Source: Phycisphaerales bacterium UBA2266 (GTDB lineage Bacteria > Planctomycetota > Phycisphaerae > Sedimentisphaerales > Anaerobacaceae). Taken from it: 14,461 nt of DNA. Shown piece by piece: positions 8,046 to 14,373 of the stretch (its first letter is position 1; every line of letters starts with the position of its first letter). Position numbers and translations under genes: made by a program. The stretch is taken from NCBI GenBank assembly GCA_002347125.1, contig DDXG01000235.1:1-14461 (forward strand), read 5' to 3'. A model generated the notes under the pieces. That model was given only the letters and a program-made list of their open reading frames with translations, searched no databases and was not told the origin of the DNA.

Positions 8046-9194
8046 ATGGCCGATGTTGTGAAGTACACTGACATCCGGGAGGCGCAAGAGTGCCAATATG
8101 ACGGAGTCTCGCTGGGTGAGGTGATGCTGCGGTTGGACCCCCGGGATGTGCCGACGGCACGGGCCCGCGACGCGATTCGCGTCTGGCAGGGCGGCGGCGA
8201 GACGAATATCGCCTGCGGGCTGGCCTATACATTCGGCCTGCGGTCGGCCGTGCTGACGGCCCTGGTGGACGACCCGGTAGGGGAGAACATCCGCAATCAG
8301 ATGCGAGAGGCCGGCGTCGATACAAGCCGTATCATCTGGTGGAACACCAGGAACGATGGAGGCCGGCACTCGACGGACCAGAAGGGTACGATCTGTAACG
8401 GCATCAACTTCACCTATAACGGCAGCGGTGTGCTGCCCTCGGCCACGACGTATTACCGGGGCAACAGCGCGGCGCGCCTACTGGCCCCGGACGATTTCGA
8501 CTTCGATGAATTGTTCGGCCATGCAGGAGCCCGCGTCCTCAACACGGGAGGAATCTTCACGTTGATCGGGCCCAGGACGGCGGATGTGGCGATTGAGGCG
8601 GCGAAGAAGGCGTCTCAGTGCGGAACGTTCGTGTCCGCGGACCTCAATTATCGCTCAAGAGTCGAGCCGGACAAGGAGCGGGCTCGGCGGATTAACCGCA
8701 GGCTTGTGCCCTATCTGGGGATGCTGGTGGGCAACGACTCGGACCTGGCCGATGGCCTGGGGTATGGAACGAAACTCGGCAAAGATGCTCCGTATGAGGC
8801 CTGGGTCGAAGCGTACAAGCAGACGATTTCGCACGTGGCCAAGGACTGGCCGAATCTGAGCTTGATCGGCACGCAATGGCGGGGAGCCCAGAACGCGGAT
8901 GTGATCAGTTGGGGCGCGGTGCTCTACGATGTGCCCCGCGATACATTCTACGAAGCGCCGCTCCGCCGGAATATTCCGATCCGAGACCGCACCGGTGGGG
9001 GGGATTCATTTGCGTCGGGTGTGCTGGCCGCATTGCTCAAGGGCAAGGATTTCCAGACGGCGGTCAACTGGGGCGCTGCCCACGGCATCCTGGTACAGGA
9101 AACACCGGGGGATATCACGATGGTGACGCAGAAGCAGGTCGAAACCGAAGCCCGGAGGGCTGTAGGCGGCACCGGAGTCAGGGCCAGCCGCTGA
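8046..9194 (+). CDS. PfkB-family sugar kinase, resembling 2-keto-3-deoxygluconate kinase
   Basis: This 382-residue protein belongs to the ribokinase/PfkB family, which phosphorylates sugars with ATP in the cytoplasm. The N-terminal half has the substrate-binding GGGETNIACGLA segment and LVDDPVGENIRNQMREAGVD. The C-terminal signature DRTGGGDSFASG contains the catalytic base D320; the usual DTxGAGD appears here as DRTGGGD. LNYRSRV fits the D-x-N-x-R motif often seen in KdgK-like members. It is longer than a typical 310-340-residue PfkB protein, with extra residues around the RNDGGRHSTDQKG region. GTG 8031 is also in frame, but it overlaps the GGAG at 8033-8036 that serves ATG 8046, so ATG is preferred. 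It follows the esterase gene by 35 bases, probably in the same transcript. The nearby mandelate-racemase-type gene could make its 2-keto-3-deoxy acid substrate. The exact sugar cannot be read from sequence. Confidence 0.85.
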   Translation: MADVVKYTDIREAQECQYDGVSLGEVMLRLDPRDVPTARARDAIRVWQGGGETNIACGLAYTFGLRSAVLTALVDDPVGENIRNQMREAGVDTSRIIWWNTRNDGGRHSTDQKGTICNGINFTYNGSGVLPSATTYYRGNSAARLLAPDDFDFDELFGHAGARVLNTGGIFTLIGPRTADVAIEAAKKASQCGTFVSADLNYRSRVEPDKERARRINRRLVPYLGMLVGNDSDLADGLGYGTKLGKDAPYEAWVEAYKQTISHVAKDWPNLSLIGTQWRGAQNADVISWGAVLYDVPRDTFYEAPLRRNIPIRDRTGGGDSFASGVLAALLKGKDFQTAVNWGAAHGILVQETPGDITMVTQKQVETEARRAVGGTGVRASR

Positions 9195-9265
9195 GGATAT
9201 GTGCACAGCGCAACTTCTTATAAAACAAAGACTTATGCAGACTTGCAGACGTGCCGCAAAGCCTG

Positions 9266-9634
9266 CTATCTCTGACCTTTGAGCACCTTCAGGGCGTCGC
9301 GGATGGCCTTCTTATCGCCTCGCTGGAGCACTCCATCGGGGTTCCTCTGCCGGCAGATGCGTTCAAGGATCGCCGGCAATTCCTTGGGCAGACCGAACTG
9401 ATCCTGCCCGAGGGTGCTCAGCAGCCATTTTCCGTATTCCTGGGCCTTCGTGGGGGGGAGAATAATGGCCCCCGCCGAGTCGTATGTGTGGCGAAGCTCG
9501 ATCTTGACGCCGCGAGACCCCAAATCAGTGGCCGATAGGGTGTAGCCGTCCTTATAACGAAATCCTGAGAGTGTCGAAGCCTCGAGAAGGCCCTGACCCA
9601 AGTAGGTATCCTCTGCCAATGCTGTGTCAGTCAT
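9266..9634 (-). CDS. Unrecognised small protein (122 residues)
   Basis: I do not recognise this protein. It is short and hydrophilic, with no signal peptide, membrane segment or cysteine cluster. A beta-rich first half (GFRYKDGYTLSATDLGSRGVKIELRHTYD) is followed by a helical half (PTKAQEYGKWLLSTLG, then PAILERICRQRNPDGVLQRGDKKAIRDALKVLKGQ). The fold is likely small alpha/beta and cytoplasmic. Codons show the same G/C third-position preference as neighbouring genes, which supports real coding. It is the only gene on the minus strand between 1 and 11221. The ribosome site is weak (TAGGGA in the coding sense, about 10 bases before the ATG) and lies within an inverted repeat at 9639-9664. The non-coding sequence on its start side is clearly AT-richer than the rest of the window. 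Function unknown. Confidence 0.65.
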   Translation of the reverse strand: MTDTALAEDTYLGQGLLEASTLSGFRYKDGYTLSATDLGSRGVKIELRHTYDSAGAIILPPTKAQEYGKWLLSTLGQDQFGLPKELPAILERICRQRNPDGVLQRGDKKAIRDALKVLKGQR

Positions 9635-9638
9635 ATCT

Positions 9639-9664
9639 GCAAATCCCTAAAAAGCCTGATTTGC
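9639..9664 (-). repeat. Inverted repeat over the leader of the 122-residue gene
   Basis: GCAAATC at 9639-9645 and GATTTGC at 9658-9664 are perfect inverted copies, 12 bases apart. Read in the sense of the minus-strand gene, the second arm ends four bases before the ATG, and the weak ribosome site lies in the loop and arm. It could be an operator or an mRNA hairpin affecting translation. Confidence 0.45.
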
Positions 9665-9820
9665 TGCTTTCGGAGGTAAATCCTTTGTTAGCAAGGCTTT
9701 ATGTCTCTGCAACCACAAGGTCTGGGGCCATGGTCGCACACCTTAAGCATACCTGTATATAGGACGGCCTGGTTCGGACGGATATTGCAGAAAGCCGTGT
9801 TTTTTAGCGACGTCGGGCCG

Positions 9821-9834
9821 TGCCAAACGTGGCA
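9821..9834. repeat. Short inverted repeat TGCCA-N4-TGGCA
   Basis: TGCCA (9821-9825) and TGGCA (9830-9834) are perfect inverted copies around AACG. It lies about 50 bases upstream of the weak -35 box at 9873 and could be an operator half-site pair. Five-base repeats also arise by chance. Confidence 0.3.
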
Positions 9835-9851
9835 ACTCCGCATCTGATCAA

Positions 9852-9863
9852 GGCAATTCTGCC
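9852..9863. repeat. Short inverted repeat GGCA-N4-TGCC
   Basis: GGCA (9852-9855) and TGCC (9860-9863) are inverted copies around ATTC. The centre is 30 bases, about three helical turns, from the centre of the repeat at 9821-9834, and it uses the same GGCA/TGCC word. It may belong to the same regulatory site. Confidence 0.25.
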
Positions 9864-9872
9864 ACTAGGCTC

Positions 9873-9901
9873 TTGCATTGGGGGCGGCATTTTGTTAAAC
9901 T
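9873..9901 (+). promoter_or_regulatory. Weak sigma70-like promoter candidate for the enolase-superfamily gene
   Basis: TTGCAT (9873-9878) and TAAACT (9896-9901) are 17 bases apart and match consensus at three and four of six positions. The spacing and position before the ATG at 9941 are right, but the boxes are poor. This could mean an activator-dependent promoter or a chance match. Confidence 0.3.
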
Positions 9902-9940
9902 AGGCAAGTTGTTCTATTGACTCGTGTTGAGGAGGCGGCT

Positions 9941-11140
9941 ATGGAGCGGCGGACATTTTTGAAGGCGATGGCGGCGGGGGCGGGATTTGGTCTGCGCGCC
10001 TTCGCCGGGGTGATGCCGGCGGATATCAAGATCACGCGGATCGTTGGCTTCGACCTGATCAGCGACCGTCCGAAGCTGATCGGTAAGAACTCGCGTCTGG
10101 ACGTTCACGGTGCTCAGACCCACGACCGAATGGTGCGGCTGTTCACGAATATGGGGCTTGAAGGGATTGGCAACTGTCGGGCCGGCGAGGAACAGCTTAA
10201 ACAATTGCTGGGACGTCATCCGCTTGGGTACTATCGTCCGCTGTCGCGTTCAATGGCCGGACCTTTCGCGGCTGGGACGATGCCTCTCTGGGATCTGATC
10301 GGCAAGATGACGGGCAAGCCAGCTTACGAGTTGCTGGGGCGAGCAGGGTCCACGGTGGTTCCGATCTACGACGGGTCGTTCTATTTCAGCGACCTGTTGG
10401 ATGAGTACCGCGACAACTACCTCGATCAGATCAGGCGGGAGATCGATATGTCGTGGGAAATGGGGCATCGAGCGTTCAAGATCAAGATCGGCCGCGGGGC
10501 CAGATGGATGGATCGGGAAGAAGGTTATGAACGGGACAAGGAGGTGTTGCAGGCGGTTCGCGAGCACGTAGGTCCCAGTGCCCTGATTGGTGTCGATGCC
10601 AACGATGGTTATGATCCCAACCGGGCGGCGCAACTGCTGGTCGACCTGCCGGGGGTGGATCTTGCATTCATGGAGGAGATGTTCCGTGAGGATATCGAGA
10701 AGTGCCTGGCATTGAAGCAGTTCATCCGTAGCCGGGGGTTCAAGACGCTGATTGCCGACGGGGAGACGCAGAGTGAACTTGAGGCATTCCGGCCGTACAT
10801 TGAAGCTCGTGCGGTGGACATCTTTCAGGGCGACATGAACCATTTTGGCATTGAGGGGATTCTCGCCGCCGCGGCGATGTGCAAGTCCGTGGGCGCCAGA
10901 GTGGCGCCGCACAACTGGGGTTCACTGGTGGGATTCTACATGCAGTTGCACGTGGGCCGGGCAGTGGCCAATTTCTACCGCGCGGAGCACGATCCGGCGC
11001 GCAACCTGGTGCTGGCCGCCGAAGGCTACCATATTCGGGACGGGTATTGCAGCGTTCCCGACGCGCCTGGGTTCGGGCTGACGGTTTATGAGCCCGGCTT
11101 CGAGAAGTCCGCCAAGATACGGTTCGATCTGAAGACTTGA
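9941..11140 (+). CDS. Enolase-superfamily (mandelate racemase subgroup) enzyme with Tat-like leader
   Basis: This 399-residue protein is probably an acid-sugar dehydratase or epimerase. ATG 9941 has a strong GAGGAGG at 9929-9935; the TTG at 9917 is in frame but overlaps no better site. The N-terminus has a twin-arginine motif (RRTFLK at 3-8) and an Ala/Gly-rich stretch to about residue 22, so export by the Tat route is likely. The barrel carries the full active-site set: K180 and K182 (KIK), metal ligands D219 (DAND), E245 or E246 (FMEEMF) and E275 (ADGET), plus the D298 (QGDMNHFG) and H324 (APHNWGS) dyad. The KxK plus His-Asp pattern is that of the mandelate racemase subgroup, which includes galactonate, gluconate and rhamnonate dehydratases. 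Substrate cannot be assigned by eye. A dehydratase product would be a 2-keto-3-deoxy acid, suiting the KDG-kinase-like protein two genes upstream, although a Tat-exported enzyme and a cytoplasmic kinase would need transport between them. Confidence 0.88.
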   Translation: MERRTFLKAMAAGAGFGLRAFAGVMPADIKITRIVGFDLISDRPKLIGKNSRLDVHGAQTHDRMVRLFTNMGLEGIGNCRAGEEQLKQLLGRHPLGYYRPLSRSMAGPFAAGTMPLWDLIGKMTGKPAYELLGRAGSTVVPIYDGSFYFSDLLDEYRDNYLDQIRREIDMSWEMGHRAFKIKIGRGARWMDREEGYERDKEVLQAVREHVGPSALIGVDANDGYDPNRAAQLLVDLPGVDLAFMEEMFREDIEKCLALKQFIRSRGFKTLIADGETQSELEAFRPYIEARAVDIFQGDMNHFGIEGILAAAAMCKSVGARVAPHNWGSLVGFYMQLHVGRAVANFYRAEHDPARNLVLAAEGYHIRDGYCSVPDAPGFGLTVYEPGFEKSAKIRFDLKT

Positions 11141-11221
11141 GAGTGGATAGGACGCCGGCGACGGGGGGCTGAGCGGACGCCCCTGGCGCAGGACATGGTC
11201 GCGCCGGGCGCTGTGTATCCG

Positions 11222-12163
11222 TCAGTGGCCGGGCGTCAGCGAGGTATCGGCGTCATCCAGACCATCATCAAACGACAGGGGCGCCAGGTATACACCCCCT
11301 TGGCCCCAGCCACAGTGGCTGACGAACCATCGACCATCCACATCGCGGACGACTTCGGCGGCATGGGAGTTGACATGTCCGACGCGGTCCTGCGGCGCAA
11401 AAGCCAACGGGTCTCGGCTGCGGAAGATATCTGTGCCGACGTACCCGCCGCGCGGCCCAATGAACAAATAATACCAGGGGCCGCGGCGGACGACGAAGGG
11501 AGACTCCGTGGGGCCGCCGTAGGTGCCGCGCGAGTCGTCCAGGAAGATGACAGTTCTGCCCGACCAGTGAATGAGGTCCTGACTCGTCCGGGCGGCGACG
11601 ACGTGGTGGCCGCCGCTGGGGTCATCAGTTGCGGTGTAATACATGACCCAGCGGTCCGCCAACCGAAGGATGAACGGGTCACGGGCATCATAGCCGTCGA
11701 CGACCACGGGGTTGGCGGCGTGGCGATTCCACGTCCGAAGGTCCTTCGATGTGGCCAGATGGATCTTGTAGCGTGTGTGGTCCTTGTCGCCGGCGCAGTA
11801 GTACATGTAGTACGTGTCTCCGTGCAGGATGACGTGAGGGGCCCAGAGGTGTTCCTCGCCGCAGTTGGGATCGACGGAGAGGGCGAAAGGCTGTTTCTCC
11901 CACTGATTCCGGGCCAGGCTGTCGGCGGTGGCATGAGCGAGATGGTCCTCGTCGAGCGGGTTCATTGGCTCGGCGTGGGTAATGCCGAAGAGATGCCAGA
12001 GGCCGTCTCTGTCGCGGACGAAACAGTGGTCGTTGACATACCAGGGCTGTGATTCGCCTGCGCTGGGATCGTAGATCCGGCAGTAGTCACCAGCCGAAGG
12101 CGCTGCTGTGACAGTGGCGGCCGCCAAGGTCAGGATGAGTGCAACTACTATGCCGTGTCGCAT
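11222..12163 (-). CDS. Secreted five-bladed beta-propeller glycosidase, GH43/GH32-like
   Basis: This 313-residue protein lies on the minus strand. ATG at 12161-12163 has GGAG (complement of 12171-12174) seven bases upstream and opens a signal peptide (RHG, hydrophobic to about residue 20, cleavage near TAA). Repeated propeller motifs of the type DGLWHLFG, DTYYMYYC, DRWVMYYTA and PWYYLFIG mark the blades. The three acidic residues expected for clan GH-F/GH-J enzymes are visible: D45 in WYVNDHC (nucleophile or base), D162 in ARDPF (transition-state stabiliser or pKa modulator) and E220 in PTESPF (general acid). It is therefore probably active on a plant or algal glycan, such as arabinan, xylan or fructan; family and substrate cannot be fixed by eye. 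It is about the length of one catalytic domain, with no binding module. It converges on the enolase-superfamily gene with 81 bases between stops, and its own promoter is at 12205-12233. Confidence 0.8.
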   Translation of the reverse strand: MRHGIVVALILTLAAATVTAAPSAGDYCRIYDPSAGESQPWYVNDHCFVRDRDGLWHLFGITHAEPMNPLDEDHLAHATADSLARNQWEKQPFALSVDPNCGEEHLWAPHVILHGDTYYMYYCAGDKDHTRYKIHLATSKDLRTWNRHAANPVVVDGYDARDPFILRLADRWVMYYTATDDPSGGHHVVAARTSQDLIHWSGRTVIFLDDSRGTYGGPTESPFVVRRGPWYYLFIGPRGGYVGTDIFRSRDPLAFAPQDRVGHVNSHAAEVVRDVDGRWFVSHCGWGQGGVYLAPLSFDDGLDDADTSLTPGH

Positions 12164-12204
12164 CTGTCGTCTCCGATGTGAAGTGTGTCTGTTATGGCAA
12201 GCAG

Positions 12205-12233
12205 ATTATACGGGGCGAGGTTGGCGGGCACAA
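12205..12233 (-). promoter_or_regulatory. Sigma70-type promoter of the beta-propeller glycosidase gene
   Basis: On the minus strand, TTGTGC (12228-12233) is 17 bases from a perfect TATAAT (12205-12210). The -35 box matches at only three positions, but the spacing and -10 box are ideal. The start should be near 12198, giving a short leader of about 35 bases. Confidence 0.65.
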
Positions 12234-12249
12234 TCCCGGGCCGGAGCAG

Positions 12250-12278
12250 TTGCCAAAGCACGGCTGCGCCGCCATAAT
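12250..12278 (+). promoter_or_regulatory. Sigma70-type promoter of the small ATPase gene
   Basis: TTGCCA (12250-12255) and CATAAT (12273-12278) each match five of six consensus bases and are exactly 17 apart. The start should be near 12285, about 50 bases before the preferred GTG start at 12335. It is back-to-back with the leftward promoter at 12205-12233, with 16 bases between the two -35 boxes. Confidence 0.7.
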
Positions 12279-12289
12279 GAACACCGAAG

Positions 12290-12305
12290 CAGCCCGATTG
12301 GGCTG
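12290..12305 (+). promoter_or_regulatory. Stem-loop at the 5' end of the ATPase mRNA
   Basis: Bases 12290-12295 pair perfectly with 12300-12305 around a GATT tetraloop. The hairpin begins about five bases after the predicted transcription start and before the ribosome site at 12321-12326. No T-run follows. It may stabilise the mRNA or serve as an operator. Confidence 0.4.
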
Positions 12306-12334
12306 TGGATGTGTACAGTGAAAGGGTATCTACG

Positions 12335-13105
12335 GTGTCGCGGGTCGTTGGGATTGATGCACACTGCAAAGAGTTGAACCGCTGCAACCAACGGGGCGAG
12401 CGAATGCTGTCGCTATTCGACCTTCTGGACGCCGGGACTCTGGGGATGGATCTGGCGGCCTATCTGATGGCGCGGATCAGTCGGGGCGCGTCGTTCATGG
12501 TCGGCGCCGCCCCCGGAGGAGCAGGCAAGACGACGGTCATGTGCGCGCTGTTGAATCTGGCGCCTGCCGACGTGATTCTTGTGCCGGCGACGGCCGAGGG
12601 CGTGCGGCGGGCGCTGGAGGCGCAGGAGGGCGGCCCGGGGCGGTGCTATGTCTGCCATGAGATTGGCGCCGGCCGCTACTATGCCTATCTATGGAACCAA
12701 TCGCTGCGGGAGTACTGCAGCCTGGCGCAGCAGGGGCACATGCTTGCGACGAACCTTCACGCAGACGATATCGAGCAGGCCCGGTATCAGGTATGTTCGG
12801 AGAACCATGTGCCAGTTGAAGACTTCCGGCGGTTTGGGGTGCTCCTGTTCATGAGTGTTTGCGGCGGGTGGTTTGATGCGAAGCGGCGGATAGAGACAGT
12901 CTGGAGTACGGATGGAACGTGTGATCATGTACTTGTGTATGACAGACATTCCGGGCTGCGGCGTGATGTCGCCAATTCGGTGGATGGGCGCTATGTGAAG
13001 CGATGTCGGCGTTTTATCGAGCAGAGTTACACCAGAGGTGTGCGGACCATCGAGCAAACGAGGGAAGCGGCGGTGCGTTTTCTTGATGCCACGGTAGTGC
13101 CGTAG
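12335..13105 (+). CDS. Small stand-alone P-loop ATPase, VirB11/GspE/CpaF-like
   Basis: The protein is 256 residues from GTG 12335, chosen because AAAGGG at 12321-12326 is eight bases upstream and because the early segment ELNRCNQRGERMLSLFDLL looks conserved in style. GTG 12305 and ATG 12404 are other in-frame options. A Walker A motif, APGGAGKTT, lies at 59-67. The Walker B position reads CYVCHEIG at 104-111, with His108-Glu109 where Asp-Glu is usual. MLATNLHADDIEQAR at 136-150 resembles the His-box of secretion ATPases (TxHANxxxxA). AKRRIETVWSTDG followed by a VLVYD strand resembles the C-terminal RRVxxIxEV strand pattern of CpaF/VirB11. There are eight cysteines by count, with no CxxC metal site. 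No signal peptide, no N-terminal hexamer-forming domain of normal size and no pilus or secretion genes are seen nearby. The role is unknown. It may be co-transcribed with the beta-helix gene 64 bases downstream. Confidence 0.7.
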   Translation: MSRVVGIDAHCKELNRCNQRGERMLSLFDLLDAGTLGMDLAAYLMARISRGASFMVGAAPGGAGKTTVMCALLNLAPADVILVPATAEGVRRALEAQEGGPGRCYVCHEIGAGRYYAYLWNQSLREYCSLAQQGHMLATNLHADDIEQARYQVCSENHVPVEDFRRFGVLLFMSVCGGWFDAKRRIETVWSTDGTCDHVLVYDRHSGLRRDVANSVDGRYVKRCRRFIEQSYTRGVRTIEQTREAAVRFLDATVVP

Positions 13106-13169
13106 GTGTGGACGGCGGCGTGGGGGGCCGGCTAACCAGGACAGGTCAATACTGTTGGAGGTTTCGTCG

Positions 13170-14357
13170 ATGGCTAGTACGTCTTTGATGAGTCGAGTTG
13201 CAGCGGGTGCGGTGTCGGTCGTACTCGTGGTTGCGGCCGGAGCGGCGAAGGAAGTGCTTGTTCACGATTCGTTCGGACTGGCGTCGGCGTTGCGGACCCT
13301 CGAACCGGGTGTGAGCGTACTCATGGAGCCGGGCCTGTACGAGGGTGGCCTGTATGTGGGGGGCGTGTCCGGCTCACCCGGTTGGCCCATTGTCATTAGC
13401 GGGCTGGACCCGAACAATCCGCCGGAATTCCGGGGCGGAGGGCAGGCGATCCATCTGTCCGATTGCAGTCATATCGTGCTGCGGAATCTGAAGGTCCGGG
13501 GCTTCCCGTCGAACGGAATGAACATCGACGATGGGGGGACCTTCGATACACCGGCGCATCACATTGTACTGGAGAAGATCACGATCCTGGAGACCGGACC
13601 CCATGGCAACCATGATGCGCTGAAGATGTCCGGCGTGGATGACTTCGTCGTTCGGGGGTGCCGGTTCGAGGGCTGGGGCGGCTCCGGCATCGACATGGTG
13701 GGCTGCCACCGGGGGGTTGTGGAGGATTGTGTGTTCGCGGGCAAGGAGGGGTTTGAGCAGTCCAACGCGGTGCAACTGAAGGGAGGAACGACCGATATTC
13801 TTGTGCAGTGCTGTCTTTTCAGGGACGCCGGACAGCGTGCGATCAATCTGGGGGGCAGTACAGGGCTGGAGTACTTTCGACCCCGGGTGGACCATTACGA
13901 GGCGTCGCGCATTACCGTGGCGGGCAATCGGTTCATTGGCTCGATGGCGCCGATTGCATGGGTGACGGCCGACGGGGGGCATGTGCACCACAATACAATT
14001 ATCACGCCCGACAAGTGGGTGCTGCGGATACTCCAAGAGACCAGGGACCAGAGGTTTCGCCCTTGCCACGCGGGGGTGTTTGAGCAGAACCTCGTCGTGT
14101 TCGATTCCAGGGTGGGTGTCTTTGTCAATGTGGGCCCCGGAACAAGTCCGCGGACGTTTAGATTCACAGGCAATATCTGGTACGACTTGGGAGCAGGCCG
14201 CAAGCCCCAATTGCCCACGGCGGAAGAAGGGGCCGTTTGCCAGCCGAAACTGACGTTCGGCGCCAATTGGCGGGCCGGCGGCGCGGTCGAGCCTGCTGAT
14301 GAGCGGCTGCGGTCTGTCGGAGCCGGTGGTTACGAGCGGCCGCAGCGCCCCAACTGA
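13170..14357 (+). CDS. Secreted right-handed parallel beta-helix protein, possible polysaccharide lyase
   Basis: This 395-residue protein starts at ATG 13170, which has GGAGG at 13157-13161 in good register; ATG 13188 is a second option. A signal peptide follows (SRVAAGAVSVVLVVAAGAA, cleavage near AAG-AAK at about 24). The opening segment (LEPGVSVLMEPGLYEGG...SPGWPIVISG) is the N-terminal cap pattern of chondroitinase B/PL6-type beta-helix proteins. Short strand repeats follow from about 85 to 345, such as HIVLRNLKVRGF, HIVLEKITILETG, DFVVRGCRFEGW, GVVEDCVFAG, ILVQCCLFRDAG and ITVAGNRFIGS. HGNHDALKMSG and SNAVQLKGG are candidate active-site or calcium-binding turns. No lyase family can be fixed by eye, so substrate (alginate, pectin, chondroitin-like) is open, and it could also be non-catalytic. 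The last 40 residues look disordered. Confidence 0.8.
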   Translation: MASTSLMSRVAAGAVSVVLVVAAGAAKEVLVHDSFGLASALRTLEPGVSVLMEPGLYEGGLYVGGVSGSPGWPIVISGLDPNNPPEFRGGGQAIHLSDCSHIVLRNLKVRGFPSNGMNIDDGGTFDTPAHHIVLEKITILETGPHGNHDALKMSGVDDFVVRGCRFEGWGGSGIDMVGCHRGVVEDCVFAGKEGFEQSNAVQLKGGTTDILVQCCLFRDAGQRAINLGGSTGLEYFRPRVDHYEASRITVAGNRFIGSMAPIAWVTADGGHVHHNTIITPDKWVLRILQETRDQRFRPCHAGVFEQNLVVFDSRVGVFVNVGPGTSPRTFRFTGNIWYDLGAGRKPQLPTAEEGAVCQPKLTFGANWRAGGAVEPADERLRSVGAGGYERPQRPN

Positions 14358-14373
14358 GGCGGCGGACGCAAGT

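Larger units (their letters stand above)
9635..9940. other. Divergent intergenic spacer between the 122-residue gene and the enolase-superfamily gene
   Basis: This stretch of about 300 bases separates two divergently transcribed genes. Its left part is AT-rich (roughly 43% GC over 9635-9720 by hand count). It holds an inverted repeat beside the minus-strand start (9639-9664), two short inverted repeats (9821-9834 and 9852-9863), and a weak promoter candidate (9873-9901). No convincing gene is present; the frames through it read as shadows. Confidence 0.6.

Noticed and set aside
11141..11221. A bidirectional terminator between the converging enolase-superfamily and glycosidase genes
   Set aside because: GC-rich inverted pieces such as GGCGC...GCGCC occur, but neither strand shows a T-run after a stem.
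11195..12052. A 285-residue rightward frame opposite the beta-propeller glycosidase
   Set aside because: It is the antisense of a gene with clear glycosidase motifs and signal peptide. Its Val/Gly/Ala-rich composition is typical of a shadow.
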